DNA of 64,000 nucleotides from a virus, in IMG/VR virus record IMGVR_UViG_3300045257_000190, positions 1 through 64,000 of that record; one strand, given 5' to 3'. Made by a program: the position numbers and the translations under genes. Within the stretch, counting starts at the first letter, position 1; every line of letters starts with the position of its first letter. The notes beneath the pieces were generated by a model. That model did no database searches. It saw only the letters and a list, made by a program, of their open reading frames with translations, and was not told the origin of the DNA. This document shows positions 1 to 7,705 of this stretch, one piece after another.

Positions 1-1
1 T

Positions 2-115
2 TTCACTACCGGCGAAGTGACGCTGCTATGCCGTCATTGCTACGGGCAGGGCTGGTCGCCCCTGCAAGTGGAATGGCTGGCGATTAATGATCCACCGCAC
101 ATACTCCAGGAGTAA
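2..115 (+). CDS. Partial hypothetical protein, C-terminal 37 residues
   Basis: The reading frame is open from the window edge and ends in TAA at 113-115; its start lies outside the window. The visible part carries a CxxC pair (CRHC) followed by a Gly/Trp-rich stretch, which could be half of a zinc ribbon, but only one pair is visible. The last residues (LQE, stop) are encoded by the dispersed palindrome at 103-113, which also supplies the ribosome binding site of the next gene. The function is unknown. The frame is supported by its tight junction with the following gene. Confidence 0.6.
   Translation, partial: FTTGEVTLLCRHCYGQGWSPLQVEWLAINDPPHILQE
103..113. repeat. Dispersed palindrome copy 1 (start-associated)
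   Basis: ACTCCAGGAGT, exact with an A centre. Its GGAG lies 9 nt before ATG 122 and encodes the end of the upstream protein. Confidence 0.85.
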
Positions 116-121
116 ACCCCA

Positions 122-286
122 ATGCCCCGCTACCGCATCACCATCCGCGTCGTCGAGGAATGGACGGACGTGTTTACCGCACCCGACGAGAACGCCGCTC
201 GCGAGATGGCCTATGCCGAGGCCGAGAAAGATGTCCGCGACATGGGCTACGTCGAAGTCACTGTCACCCACGAACTCCCGGAGTAA
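122..286 (+). CDS. Small early protein, paralogue of the next gene
   Basis: A 54-aa protein starting at the ATG 9 nt after the GGAG of the palindrome at 103-113 and ending in the palindrome at 274-284. It begins MPRYRITIRVVEEW and has a middle rich in Glu/Asp/Ala with the pattern AREMAYAEAEKD. The next gene product has the same layout (MPLYRI, then SARDIAYAEVEQD, then GYVEYVV), so the two look like a tandem duplication. No enzyme motif is visible. Such small acidic early phage proteins often act on host functions, but nothing here shows which. Confidence 0.7.
   Translation: MPRYRITIRVVEEWTDVFTAPDENAAREMAYAEAEKDVRDMGYVEVTVTHELPE
274..284. repeat. Dispersed palindrome copy 2 (start-associated)
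   Basis: ACTCCCGGAGT, exact. Its GGAG lies 9 nt before ATG 293. Confidence 0.85.
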
Positions 287-292
287 ACCCCA

Positions 293-454
293 ATGCCCTT
301 GTATCGCATCATCACGTACGTCATCGACGAGTACGAACAGCATATTCACGCTGATAACGAACAGTCCGCCCGCGACATTGCCTACGCTGAAGTGGAACAG
401 GACATACCCCCTGGCGGATACGTCGAGTACGTCGTCACGCAACTCCAGGAGTAA
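293..454 (+). CDS. Small early protein, paralogue of the previous gene
   Basis: A 53-aa acidic protein whose ATG lies 9 nt after the GGAG of the palindrome at 274-284; the stop lies in the next copy at 442-452. It aligns along its whole length with the 54-aa neighbour: a Tyr-Arg-Ile N-terminus, a conserved A-x-x-[MI]-AYAE core and a GYVE..V C-terminus. The two are probably a recent tandem duplication that has diverged. No function can be assigned. Confidence 0.7.
   Translation: MPLYRIITYVIDEYEQHIHADNEQSARDIAYAEVEQDIPPGGYVEYVVTQLQE
442..452. repeat. Dispersed palindrome copy 3 (start-associated)
   Basis: ACTCCAGGAGT, exact. Its GGAG lies 9 nt before ATG 461. Confidence 0.85.
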
Positions 455-460
455 AACCGA

Positions 461-1747
461 ATGATCTTCAAGCCCGTCACCCTCACCCAAGCACAAACCA
501 AAAGCATGGACGCGGCACGGCTCGCGTTCATGGATATCTGCCCCTTCTTCGCGCAGGTGTATTACTCCATCGGCGAGGAGGTGTTCACCCGTGACTTCCC
601 GACGGCGTGCACCGACGGCAAGCGTATCTACATCAACCCGGATTACTTCTGCCAGTTCAAGGTGCTCGAGCAGGTGTTCATCCTCGCGCACGAAGTGGAT
701 CACATGGTGTGCTCGCATCCCGTGCGCATGAAACACTACGCGCGCCAGGGCACCGTCAAGGGTAAGCCGTTTGATCCGAACTGGGTGAATATCTGCATGG
801 ACTACGTGATCAACGCCCGGCTCGTGCGCACCGGCGTGGGCACGATCAACCCGAGCTGGCTACTCGAACCCAGCGTGACGGGCGAGGAACTCTGGGAGGA
901 CGTATACGATAGGTTATACAATCCACCGCCGCCCACGCCCCAGCCGCCACCGCAGGGCGGCCAGGGCAGCCCGCAGCCACCGCCGCAGGGCAAGACGCCG
1001 AAATCCACCGGCAAATCCCTCAAGGGCGCCAAGGGCGATCCCGTGGCGGACGCGCAGGGGGGTGCGTTCGATCAGGTGCTCGAGCCCGCCGAGGATCTGC
1101 CCAGCGACCACGAGATCAAGGAAGCCGTCGCGCGGGCGGCAGCGCTCGCCAAGGCGATGGGCAAGCTTCCTGCCGACTTCCAGCGCCTCGTGGACGAGAT
1201 ACTGGATCCACAGATCGATTGGCGCGAGCATATCCGCCTCGTGCTGACGGGTAAGGTGGGCAACAACGCCGAGACCTGGGCCAAGCCCAACCGCCGGCGG
1301 CTGGCGCTCAACCCGCTGGTGATCATCCCCGGCAAGCGAGGGTATGGCTGCGAGCTGGTCGTGGTCGGGGTGGATACCTCGGGATCCATCGCCGAGCGCG
1401 AACTGTCGGCGTTCTTCGCCGAAGTAGGCGGTATCCTCAATGCGGTACGCCCCAAGCGCATCGTGGTGATCGGCTGCGACGCGGAGGTATCCCAGGTCGA
1501 TGAAGTCCGCTCGCTCGACGAGTTCCAGCTACTCCGGAGTAAGGGCATCAGGGGCGGCGGTGGCACCGACTTCCGGCCGGTGTTTGATTACGTGCGCGAC
1601 AACAACCTGCAGCCCGAAACCCTGGTGTATTTAACTGACGGATACGGCGCATTCCCCGATACCAAGCCTGCCTACCCGACGATCTGGGCCATGACCACCG
1701 ATGAGAAGGCGCCGTGGGGCGACGTTGTGCGCATCAAGGTGTCATGA
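461..1747 (+). CDS. Metallopeptidase-like / VWA-like domain protein (DUF2201 type)
   Basis: A 428-aa two-domain protein. Residues 1-130 contain LAHEVDHMVCSH with an HExxH-type zinc motif at 77-81. Residues 165-195 are a Pro/Gly-rich linker. The C-terminal domain has a MIDAS-like DTSGS at 305-309 and a later LTDG, as in VWA-like domains. This order matches the DUF2201 family (putative metallopeptidase followed by VWA-like domain), whose members usually sit beside a MoxR-type AAA+ ATPase; no such ATPase is in this window. It starts 9 nt after the GGAG of the palindrome at 442-452 and overlaps the next gene by ATGA. A further palindrome copy lies inside it at 1531-1540. The biochemical role in phages is not established. 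Confidence 0.85.
   Translation: MIFKPVTLTQAQTKSMDAARLAFMDICPFFAQVYYSIGEEVFTRDFPTACTDGKRIYINPDYFCQFKVLEQVFILAHEVDHMVCSHPVRMKHYARQGTVKGKPFDPNWVNICMDYVINARLVRTGVGTINPSWLLEPSVTGEELWEDVYDRLYNPPPPTPQPPPQGGQGSPQPPPQGKTPKSTGKSLKGAKGDPVADAQGGAFDQVLEPAEDLPSDHEIKEAVARAAALAKAMGKLPADFQRLVDEILDPQIDWREHIRLVLTGKVGNNAETWAKPNRRRLALNPLVIIPGKRGYGCELVVVGVDTSGSIAERELSAFFAEVGGILNAVRPKRIVVIGCDAEVSQVDEVRSLDEFQLLRSKGIRGGGGTDFRPVFDYVRDNNLQPETLVYLTDGYGAFPDTKPAYPTIWAMTTDEKAPWGDVVRIKVS
1531..1540. repeat. Dispersed palindrome copy 4 (inside gene)
   Basis: ACTCCGGAGT, spacerless exact form, flanked T..AA. Lies in the VWA-like gene, far from any start. Confidence 0.75.
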
Positions 1748-2019
1748 ACAGGGACAAAACCGACGACATCGACAACCTTGATCGCCGCATCGAGCGCATG
1801 TCGTGGGATTACGAAACGCACAGAAGCTGGCGGCGTGTCCTCGCCGACCAGCTGCCCGAGCGTCTCGCCAATAGCATCAGCATGGTGCTGCGCAACGTCG
1901 ACGGTGCACATGACTTCACAACAATCGTATATACACACAAACATATCATCCTGCACGAGCCATGGCTCAGCGATGCGTTCATCGCCCGCGTCGCGCTCGA
2001 GGCCCCGCAAAACCCCTGA
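1744..2019 (+). CDS. Hypothetical protein, possible paralogue of the protein at 7246
   Basis: A 91-aa protein whose ATG overlaps the stop of the upstream gene (ATGA), indicating translational coupling. The N-terminal third is charged and probably helical. The second half follows LPxRL..I..h, ending SDAFIARVALEAP. The 133-aa protein at 7246 ends in the same order of motifs (LPMRL, then SDEHVARIALECP), so the two may share a C-terminal domain. The function is unknown. Confidence 0.65.
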   Translation: MNRDKTDDIDNLDRRIERMSWDYETHRSWRRVLADQLPERLANSISMVLRNVDGAHDFTTIVYTHKHIILHEPWLSDAFIARVALEAPQNP

Positions 2020-2033
2020 AGTGAGCAACCCCG

Positions 2034-2624
2034 ATGACCCAGATGCCCTCGTTACCGCCAACGCCCCCAACACCTGATACACCCTATGATGCCAACTCCC
2101 TTGTCCACTACACGCGCCGGCAGAACGAATTGATGCTGCGCATGGCAAAGCAGGCCGAGACCTATGGCTTCTGCATCGTGCACCACGCCGTCAACCCGCA
2201 CACTAAGAACGATAAGTTATTTAACTTCTTCGCCGGTGGGTTCGGCGCCATGTTCGACGCATGGTGTCGCATACATGGACGCAAGTATATACGCATCAAC
2301 GTGTGGTCCTACGAAGACATGAACGGCACGCCTACCACCATCAGGAGCTGGGCGTTTGAACTACCGCGCACCCGTAGGTTACGTGGTGTCGTCGCGGCTC
2401 TTGATTTGTTCTGCGACAAGTATAAAGGTAAATCCAACTACGAGCTGCGCACCCTTAGCAAGATCTCCTCGCGTCCCTTTTCTGTCCATCATCCCGATCG
2501 GTTCGAATACCAGGGCAAAGATGGTACATCACTCAAGCTGATGATCGACGTATTACGCGTGCCCGATCACCAGCGCCTCCTCACCGATACCTACAGCCCC
2601 AAGGACCCGCTGAAACGCTACTAA
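2034..2624 (+). CDS. Hypothetical protein
   Basis: A 196-aa protein following the previous gene by 14 bp. It has a Pro-rich N-terminus (about residues 4-17) and then a mixed alpha/beta-looking segment with many aromatic residues (FFAGGFGAMFDAW). I see no catalytic motif, membrane segment or signal peptide. The ribosome binding site is weak (GTGAGCAACCCCGATG); a second in-frame ATG three codons in is possible. Its position between the VWA protein and the polymerase suggests an early function, but the family is not recognised. Confidence 0.65.
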   Translation: MTQMPSLPPTPPTPDTPYDANSLVHYTRRQNELMLRMAKQAETYGFCIVHHAVNPHTKNDKLFNFFAGGFGAMFDAWCRIHGRKYIRINVWSYEDMNGTPTTIRSWAFELPRTRRLRGVVAALDLFCDKYKGKSNYELRTLSKISSRPFSVHHPDRFEYQGKDGTSLKLMIDVLRVPDHQRLLTDTYSPKDPLKRY

Positions 2625-2631
2625 CTCACTC

Positions 2632-2641
2632 ACTCCGGAGT
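2632..2641. repeat. Dispersed palindrome copy 5 (start-associated)
   Basis: ACTCCGGAGT, spacerless exact form. Its GGAG lies 9 nt before ATG 2650. Confidence 0.8.
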
Positions 2642-2649
2642 AACCACCA

Positions 2650-3447
2650 ATGCCCAATGCCGCGATCCCCTCCAGCGTGCGCGGCGTGCTCGCCGCGCAC
2701 GCCATACGCCTCGCCGAGCGCATCACCCACTATTCGATGATGAACTTCCCGATCGCCGAGCCTGCCGAACTCGAACGGATCATCAACGATCCCCACCTCG
2801 TGACGCTGCAGCGCACGCTGCACGATCGGGGCATCGAGCAGGTGCGGGCCGACGACCTGAACGTGTTATTGCACCGCGACCAGATCCCCAACCTCAAGCG
2901 GAGCGTGATCGTCCGCCTGAGCAGCCTGTCCACGCCGATCTTCGTCCCCCGTTCGGGCGTACGTGGTTCGGTCTGGCGGTACGAATGGGACAAACCGAAT
3001 GATGCGAACGCGTTCCGGCTGAACCTCGAGGATTACTCCACCGAACAGCTCGACGCGCTGGGCACCTGGGCGAACACCGTCGTGTTCAACAAGCGTCGGG
3101 AGACGCTGGTTAGTCGTGTGGTAGATAGCACACTGCGAGAACAACACACCCGCACCGTCGGGCATCTGCATGCATGGTGGCCGGCGCTACCGGGATTGTA
3201 TATGCGCGAAGATGATCAACTGTGGTACGATCGCTTGCAGAACCCGCCCCGGCGCAACCTGCAGATCTACGCGCCCAAGGGCGACAACGCCGTCACACAC
3301 GCCAACTTCGCCAAGCACCGCGAGATCGCCGAGCAGATATTCACCATGGGGCGCATGCTGCCGCCCTTTGCGCATCCGACAGGGCGCACACGCGCGGGGA
3401 TCATGAAGATCGAGAAGCTCGACGGTGATAAATATGTTCCTGACTAA
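2650..3447 (+). CDS. Hypothetical early protein
   Basis: A 265-aa soluble protein starting 9 nt after the GGAG of a palindrome copy at 2632-2641. The N-terminal 60 residues are Ala/Arg/Glu-rich and probably helical; the rest is mixed, with several Trp residues and a C-terminus of Lys-Asp character (KLDGDKYVPD). I recognise no domain. A 218-bp non-coding stretch with strong inverted repeats follows it, before the DNA polymerase. Confidence 0.65.
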   Translation: MPNAAIPSSVRGVLAAHAIRLAERITHYSMMNFPIAEPAELERIINDPHLVTLQRTLHDRGIEQVRADDLNVLLHRDQIPNLKRSVIVRLSSLSTPIFVPRSGVRGSVWRYEWDKPNDANAFRLNLEDYSTEQLDALGTWANTVVFNKRRETLVSRVVDSTLREQHTRTVGHLHAWWPALPGLYMREDDQLWYDRLQNPPRRNLQIYAPKGDNAVTHANFAKHREIAEQIFTMGRMLPPFAHPTGRTRAGIMKIEKLDGDKYVPD

Positions 3448-3457
3448 GCAGGCTAGT

Positions 3458-3483
3458 CAGGATGGTATTAACGTGCCATCCTG
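3458..3483. repeat. Inverted repeat (8-bp arms, 10-nt loop)
   Basis: CAGGATGG at 3458-3465 is the exact reverse complement of CCATCCTG at 3476-3483. It lies just after the stop of the 265-aa gene. There is no T tract, so a canonical intrinsic terminator is not supported; it may be an mRNA-stabilising or processing hairpin. Confidence 0.5.
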
Positions 3484-3530
3484 GTATCCGTCCTGTCCGC
3501 CACCGATAACCGCCAGAAGCCGGTGGCTGG

Positions 3531-3597
3531 CGTGGGCGGCGGGGGTAGTTCGCCGGACGAGCGTGATGACGACTACCCCCGCCTGCGCTCACCCACG
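3531..3597. repeat. Long inverted repeat upstream of the DNA polymerase
   Basis: GGCGGGGGTAGT (3538-3549) is the exact reverse complement of ACTACCCCCGCC (3572-3583). An outer arm CGTGGG (3531-3536) can pair with CCCACG (3592-3597). The result is a GC-rich, 67-nt hairpin in the leader of the polymerase gene. Neither side has a clear T tract. It may terminate weakly, protect the mRNA or be a protein-binding site. Confidence 0.6.
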
Positions 3598-3647
3598 AGG
3601 GTTCTTGCGCGTGCACACACAGCCTAGCAATGTGAGCGTAGCATTTC

Positions 3648-3658
3648 ACTCCGGGAGT
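3648..3658. repeat. Dispersed palindrome copy 6 (start-associated)
   Basis: ACTCCGGGAGT, exact. Its GGAG lies 8 nt before the DNA polymerase ATG at 3666. Confidence 0.85.
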
Positions 3659-3665
3659 AAGCCAG

Positions 3666-5597
3666 ATGATTATCACGGGTGACTGGGAAACTTATTACGA
3701 TAACGATTATTCCCTGTCCCGTATGAGCGAAACCGACTACATACTTTCCCCGTTGTTCCAGCCCCACATGCTCGCCCTGAAGCTGGGCGACGGTCCGGTG
3801 ATCACCTATGTGGGCGACGAAGCGATACGCGCGGCGGTTACCGCGATCGACTGGTCGCAGGTGGCGTTTCTCTCGCACAACGCACGCTTCGACGGGAGCA
3901 TCCTGGCGTGGCGCTACGGGTGCTACCCCAAGTTATACCTGGATACCTTCTCGATGGCCCGCGCGCTCACCCATGCACAGATGGGCTCGTCCTCGCTGAA
4001 GGCGGTGGCGAACTACTTCGGCATGGCGCCCAAGGGCGACTACGTGGTGAACGCCAAGGGTAAGCGCATCGAGCATTTCCTGGAGGGCGACCCCGCCGAG
4101 CTGGCGCTTTACGTGTCCTACTGCGAGCACGATACCCAGTTGTGCTATGATATCTTCAACCAGTTCCGCCTCGCCGGGTTCCCCAACTCGGAATTGCAGG
4201 TGATCGACATCATGCTGCGCATGTTCATCCAGCCGCAGGCCAAACTCAACCCGTTCGCCCTGGCTGAGCACCTGCACATGGTCCAGCAGGAGAAGCAGCG
4301 ACTGCTCGCGAACGTCGAGGCAATGGCGCACGGCAAGCAGCTATCCTCCAATCCACAGTTCGCCCAGCTGCTCGAGGGGTTGGGCGTGGACGTGCCACGC
4401 AAGATCTCCCCCACCACCGGCAAGGAGACCTGGGCGCTGGCGAAGAACGACCGGGGGTTCCGGGAACTGCTCAACGACCCGGACCAGCCCAGCACCGTTC
4501 AGGCGCTGCTGGCGGCCCGGGTGGGGGTGAAGTCCACCATCGAGGAGACGCGCGCGCTCACCCTGCTCAACCTCTCCCGGCAGGACTGGAGCGTCGTGGG
4601 GATACCCCCCGACCCGTGGATGCCGGTGCCCTACCGGTACTACGGCGCGCACACCGGCCGGCCCTCCGGTGATGGAGGTTACAACTTCACCAACCTCAAG
4701 CGGGGCAGCCCGCTGCGGGGTGCCATCACGGCACCCGAGGGGTGTCGCGTGGTACACCGGGACAGCTCACAGATCGAGGCGCGTCTGGTGGCGTGGCTGG
4801 CCGGGTGCAGCTCGCTGGTGCACGCGTTCGCCGAGGGGCGGGACGTGTACTCCGAATTCGCCACGAGGTTCTACGGGGTCCCCGTCACCAAGGCGGACGT
4901 GCCGCGCCGGTTCGCGGGAAAGACCGCGATACTCTCATTGGGGTACGGCTGCGGTGCGCCCAAGTTCCGCAACGCGCTGTATATCGGTGCAGGTGGTGTG
5001 AGTTTGGATCTTAGGCCCGAGATCGCCGAAGAATTGGTGGGATTTTACCGAAGTTCCTATCCCGAGATCCCCCTGCTCTGGCGTCGGGGCGAGGGGGCGC
5101 TTCACCGAATGATCCGGCGGTTGGGCGGTACGGTATCCATGCATGTATCGCAGATTTCTAATCTGCCTGCCCTCCCTGTTGTGGTGGAAGGCGACGGGTT
5201 TTTCACGCTGCCCAACGGGTTGTATATACAATACCCCAAGCTGCGCCGGGAGTATGACCCGACCACGGGCAGCGACCAGACGGTCTACACATCCGCCAAG
5301 GGTGGCGACATAAAGATCTATGGCGCCAAGGTCATCGAGAACGTCACCCAGGGACTGGCGCGCATCGTGATCACGGATATTATGGTTCGGGTATTTAATC
5401 AAACTGGTTATCATCCTGCGTTGACAACATATGACAGCCTGGATTACGTGGTCCCCGAAACCGACGTAGATGCGTTCAATACAATCCTCGAGACCGAGTT
5501 CGCGTTATGCCCCGAGTGGGCACCCGGCCTGCCGCTGGCGTCCGAAGGCGGGTATGGAAAGTCACTGCTGGACGCCGAGAAAGCGCTGAACACCTAA
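3666..5597 (+). CDS. Family A DNA polymerase with 3'-5' exonuclease domain
   Basis: A 643-aa replicative polymerase. The N-terminus carries a DnaQ-like exonuclease start (GDWETYYD, with D6 and E8 as likely metal ligands). The polymerase domain shows motif A RDSSQIEARL (D366), motif B RRFAGKTAILSLGYG and motif C TYDSLDYVV (D590). Motif C differs from the usual HDE: the second carboxylate is replaced by Ser and the His by Tyr. It starts 8 nt after the GGAG of the palindrome at 3648-3658, after a long leader with a strong hairpin. Its length fits exonuclease plus polymerase without a 5' nuclease domain. It probably copies the phage genome together with the primase-helicase at 11,539. Confidence 0.93.
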   Translation: MIITGDWETYYDNDYSLSRMSETDYILSPLFQPHMLALKLGDGPVITYVGDEAIRAAVTAIDWSQVAFLSHNARFDGSILAWRYGCYPKLYLDTFSMARALTHAQMGSSSLKAVANYFGMAPKGDYVVNAKGKRIEHFLEGDPAELALYVSYCEHDTQLCYDIFNQFRLAGFPNSELQVIDIMLRMFIQPQAKLNPFALAEHLHMVQQEKQRLLANVEAMAHGKQLSSNPQFAQLLEGLGVDVPRKISPTTGKETWALAKNDRGFRELLNDPDQPSTVQALLAARVGVKSTIEETRALTLLNLSRQDWSVVGIPPDPWMPVPYRYYGAHTGRPSGDGGYNFTNLKRGSPLRGAITAPEGCRVVHRDSSQIEARLVAWLAGCSSLVHAFAEGRDVYSEFATRFYGVPVTKADVPRRFAGKTAILSLGYGCGAPKFRNALYIGAGGVSLDLRPEIAEELVGFYRSSYPEIPLLWRRGEGALHRMIRRLGGTVSMHVSQISNLPALPVVVEGDGFFTLPNGLYIQYPKLRREYDPTTGSDQTVYTSAKGGDIKIYGAKVIENVTQGLARIVITDIMVRVFNQTGYHPALTTYDSLDYVVPETDVDAFNTILETEFALCPEWAPGLPLASEGGYGKSLLDAEKALNT

Positions 5598-5600
5598 ATC

Positions 5601-5611
5601 ACTCCAGGAGT
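5601..5611. repeat. Dispersed palindrome copy 7 (start-associated)
   Basis: ACTCCAGGAGT, exact. Its GGAG lies 8 nt before ATG 5619 of the ParB-like gene. Confidence 0.85.
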
Positions 5612-5618
5612 AACCCCT

Positions 5619-6581
5619 ATGCCTTCATCCAATGTCACCTCGAAGCTCGTCACCGTCACCCCGAAGATGGCCCAGGAGTGGCTCGACACCGACCCGGAGG
5701 GTTCGGCCGACCGGATCAACCGCAAGTACCGTCCCGGCTGGTCGCGCTACCTCACCGAGCAGATGGACCAGGGTCGTTGGGAGGTGATCTCCGATGCGAT
5801 CGGGTTCCGCGCCGACGGCACGCTGATCAACGGCCAGCACCGGTTGCGCGCGGTAATCATGCACGGCAAGCCCGTGCCGTTCCTCGTGGTGTACGGCCTC
5901 ACCGATGCTGCGTTCGCACTGACTGACCGTGGCGCGATGCGCAGTCTGCATGATGTGCTTCATATCCCGTCGACGCTGGCGTCCGATGCCACGCTGGCGT
6001 TCTCGATCAGGACCAGCCTGACCGGTGGCCGGGTTGCCGAGATCGACGTGGCCGACACCGTGGCATGGTGGTCACCGGCGTACGACCGTCTGATGGCGGG
6101 CGTGCAGCTGACCAGGGGGTTGTCGGCGGCGTTCGTGCGCATTGGCTTTGGTGCCCGCTGGGCTATCCAGATCACGGACATGCATCGGAACTATGTGATG
6201 GGGCAGTACAAGGCGCTGCTGGCCAGCGACACCCAGGTGATGACCAAGGCGACCGCCATGCTGTGGAAGAAGCTCATCGAGCGGGGCGAGGTAGGGTCCC
6301 GGCTCGACCGTTCGCAGATGGCGGCGACATGCTTTTACTTCGCCAACCCGCAGCGTGCCGAGATCAAACCCCTTATCAAAGACCTGACGCTGCCCGCCGA
6401 GGAGCTGAAGCGCGTGCTGGAGAACATGGAGGCGGCCTTCATGGCAGCCCCCAAGGGTGCCGCACACCCTTATCAGTTCACCAGGGACGTGCTGCAGCGG
6501 AAGGTGGCACTGTATAAGTCGCGACCTACATCGACCCGGTCGAAGGTGAATACGAGCAACGGGGTGGAGCTGCAGGCGTGA
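5619..6581 (+). CDS. ParB/sulfiredoxin-like fold protein
   Basis: A 320-aa protein. The N-terminal region contains a DGTLINGQHRLRAV motif (NGQHRL at 71-76), the signature of ParB/Srx-like nuclease or CTPase folds, preceded by a segment describing basic helices. The C-terminal 200 residues are mostly helical and not recognised. It starts 8 nt after the GGAG of the palindrome at 5601-5611 and overlaps the next gene (GTGA). Its place between polymerase and nuclease genes suggests DNA binding or processing rather than plasmid partition, since no ParA is seen. The functional call is by motif only. Confidence 0.7.
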   Translation: MPSSNVTSKLVTVTPKMAQEWLDTDPEGSADRINRKYRPGWSRYLTEQMDQGRWEVISDAIGFRADGTLINGQHRLRAVIMHGKPVPFLVVYGLTDAAFALTDRGAMRSLHDVLHIPSTLASDATLAFSIRTSLTGGRVAEIDVADTVAWWSPAYDRLMAGVQLTRGLSAAFVRIGFGARWAIQITDMHRNYVMGQYKALLASDTQVMTKATAMLWKKLIERGEVGSRLDRSQMAATCFYFANPQRAEIKPLIKDLTLPAEELKRVLENMEAAFMAAPKGAAHPYQFTRDVLQRKVALYKSRPTSTRSKVNTSNGVELQA

Positions 6582-7243
6582 CACCTAAGCCCTTCACCTG
6601 GAGCTACTCGGCGCTAAAAAATTACACCACCTGCCCGCGCCGGTACTACGAATACGACATCGCCAAGAGCATCACCGAGCCCGAGAGCGTGCACCTGCGC
6701 GAGGGCCATCGGGTGCACGAGGCGTTCGCCGCGCGCATCCGGGACGGCACGCCCCTGCCTTTGGGCATGGGCATGCACGAGGGGATGCTCGCGCGCTTGG
6801 TCGAGGCACCGGGGGAGATCCACGTTGAACAACGCCTGGGGCTGACCAGTACGTTCCAGCCGGCCGAGTTCTTCGGCAAGAGCGTGTGGTTCCGCACCGT
6901 GCTTGACGTGGTCAAGCTACAGCCCAACGGCAAGGCGCTTATTATAGACTGGAAAACCGGCAAGGTTGCCGACGACATGACCCAGTTGGCGCTGTGCGCG
7001 GTCACGCTCATGGCGCACGACACGCGGGTGACCGACGTGAAGGCGGCGCTGATCTTCACAGCTTACGGTGAACATATAGAGGAAAGTTACTCCCGGAGTG
7101 ACATCACCCTGATCTGGTCGCGCATGCTCCCTCGGGTGAACCAGCTGCTCGATGCGCATCAGACCCAGCACTACCCACCCAACCCGGGTGGCTTGTGCCG
7201 GCGGTGGTGTGCGGTAACGTCCTGTCCCTTCAACGGAAGGTAG
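6578..7243 (+). CDS. Cas4/RecB-like PD-(D/E)XK exonuclease
   Basis: A 221-aa nuclease starting at a GTG that overlaps the previous stop. It begins with the WSYSALKNYTTCPRRYY signature of RecB/Cas4-type nucleases, has the catalytic IIDWKTGK (D124, K126) and three C-terminal cysteines (C207, C211, C216). Together with C19 these form the pattern of a 4Fe-4S cluster, as in Cas4 and AddB. There is no helicase domain, so it is the stand-alone phage form, which usually resects DNA ends for recombination. A palindrome copy lies inside the gene at 7089-7099. No CRISPR locus is nearby, so a spacer-acquisition role is not suggested. Confidence 0.88.
   Translation: MTPKPFTWSYSALKNYTTCPRRYYEYDIAKSITEPESVHLREGHRVHEAFAARIRDGTPLPLGMGMHEGMLARLVEAPGEIHVEQRLGLTSTFQPAEFFGKSVWFRTVLDVVKLQPNGKALIIDWKTGKVADDMTQLALCAVTLMAHDTRVTDVKAALIFTAYGEHIEESYSRSDITLIWSRMLPRVNQLLDAHQTQHYPPNPGGLCRRWCAVTSCPFNGR
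7089..7099. repeat. Dispersed palindrome copy 8 (inside gene)
   Basis: ACTCCCGGAGT within GTTACTCCCGGAGTGAC. In the Cas4-like gene, not near a start. Confidence 0.85.
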
Positions 7244-7245
7244 CA

Positions 7246-7647
7246 ATGGGCATGGCCTCGGTCCCACTTACACCGATCCTCGGTGGCGGCCTGCATAGTT
7301 TGCTGGGTGGACATTCATTGCCGGCAGCAATGCGGCTGAACTCGCAGCTGGCTGCGCAGGCAGCGACTAATTCCTGGCTCAGCGGCCAGCGAAACGTGAC
7401 AGATAACTTCCGCAACGATATTCTGAGTGTAGTGGACCCGACGCAGACCAGCATGAACGCCAAGCTGCTCAAGCTCAGCGTGGCACTGCCGATGCGGCTG
7501 ACCGTGGAGATCGAGAGTGTGTCCCTGTATCGCGACCCGCTGCGGATCGAGGTGCGCTTCACCAAGGGCAAAACTATCATCTTCGAGGACGTGGATGCCT
7601 TCCCCTCCGACGAACACGTCGCGCGAATTGCCTTGGAGTGTCCGTGA
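7246..7647 (+). CDS. Hypothetical protein, possible paralogue of the protein at 1744
   Basis: A 133-aa protein. I chose the ATG at 7246 because AAGGTAGC lies directly upstream and the longer frame runs through the nuclease gene. The N-terminus is Leu/Gly/Ala-rich. The C-terminal half (LPMRL, a beta-like segment, then SDEHVARIALECP) resembles the C-terminus of the 91-aa protein at 1744. The function is unknown. Confidence 0.65.
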   Translation: MGMASVPLTPILGGGLHSLLGGHSLPAAMRLNSQLAAQAATNSWLSGQRNVTDNFRNDILSVVDPTQTSMNAKLLKLSVALPMRLTVEIESVSLYRDPLRIEVRFTKGKTIIFEDVDAFPSDEHVARIALECP

Positions 7648-7705
7648 ACTTTACGTAATATCCACCGGCGCCGGACGCGCTTACGTGTGTTCGGGAGGGT
7701 GGACT

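Noticed and set aside
3425-3682. 85-codon frame between the 265-aa gene and the polymerase
   Set aside because: It overlaps both neighbours, spans strong inverted repeats and has no recognisable protein pattern; the polymerase leader explains the region better.
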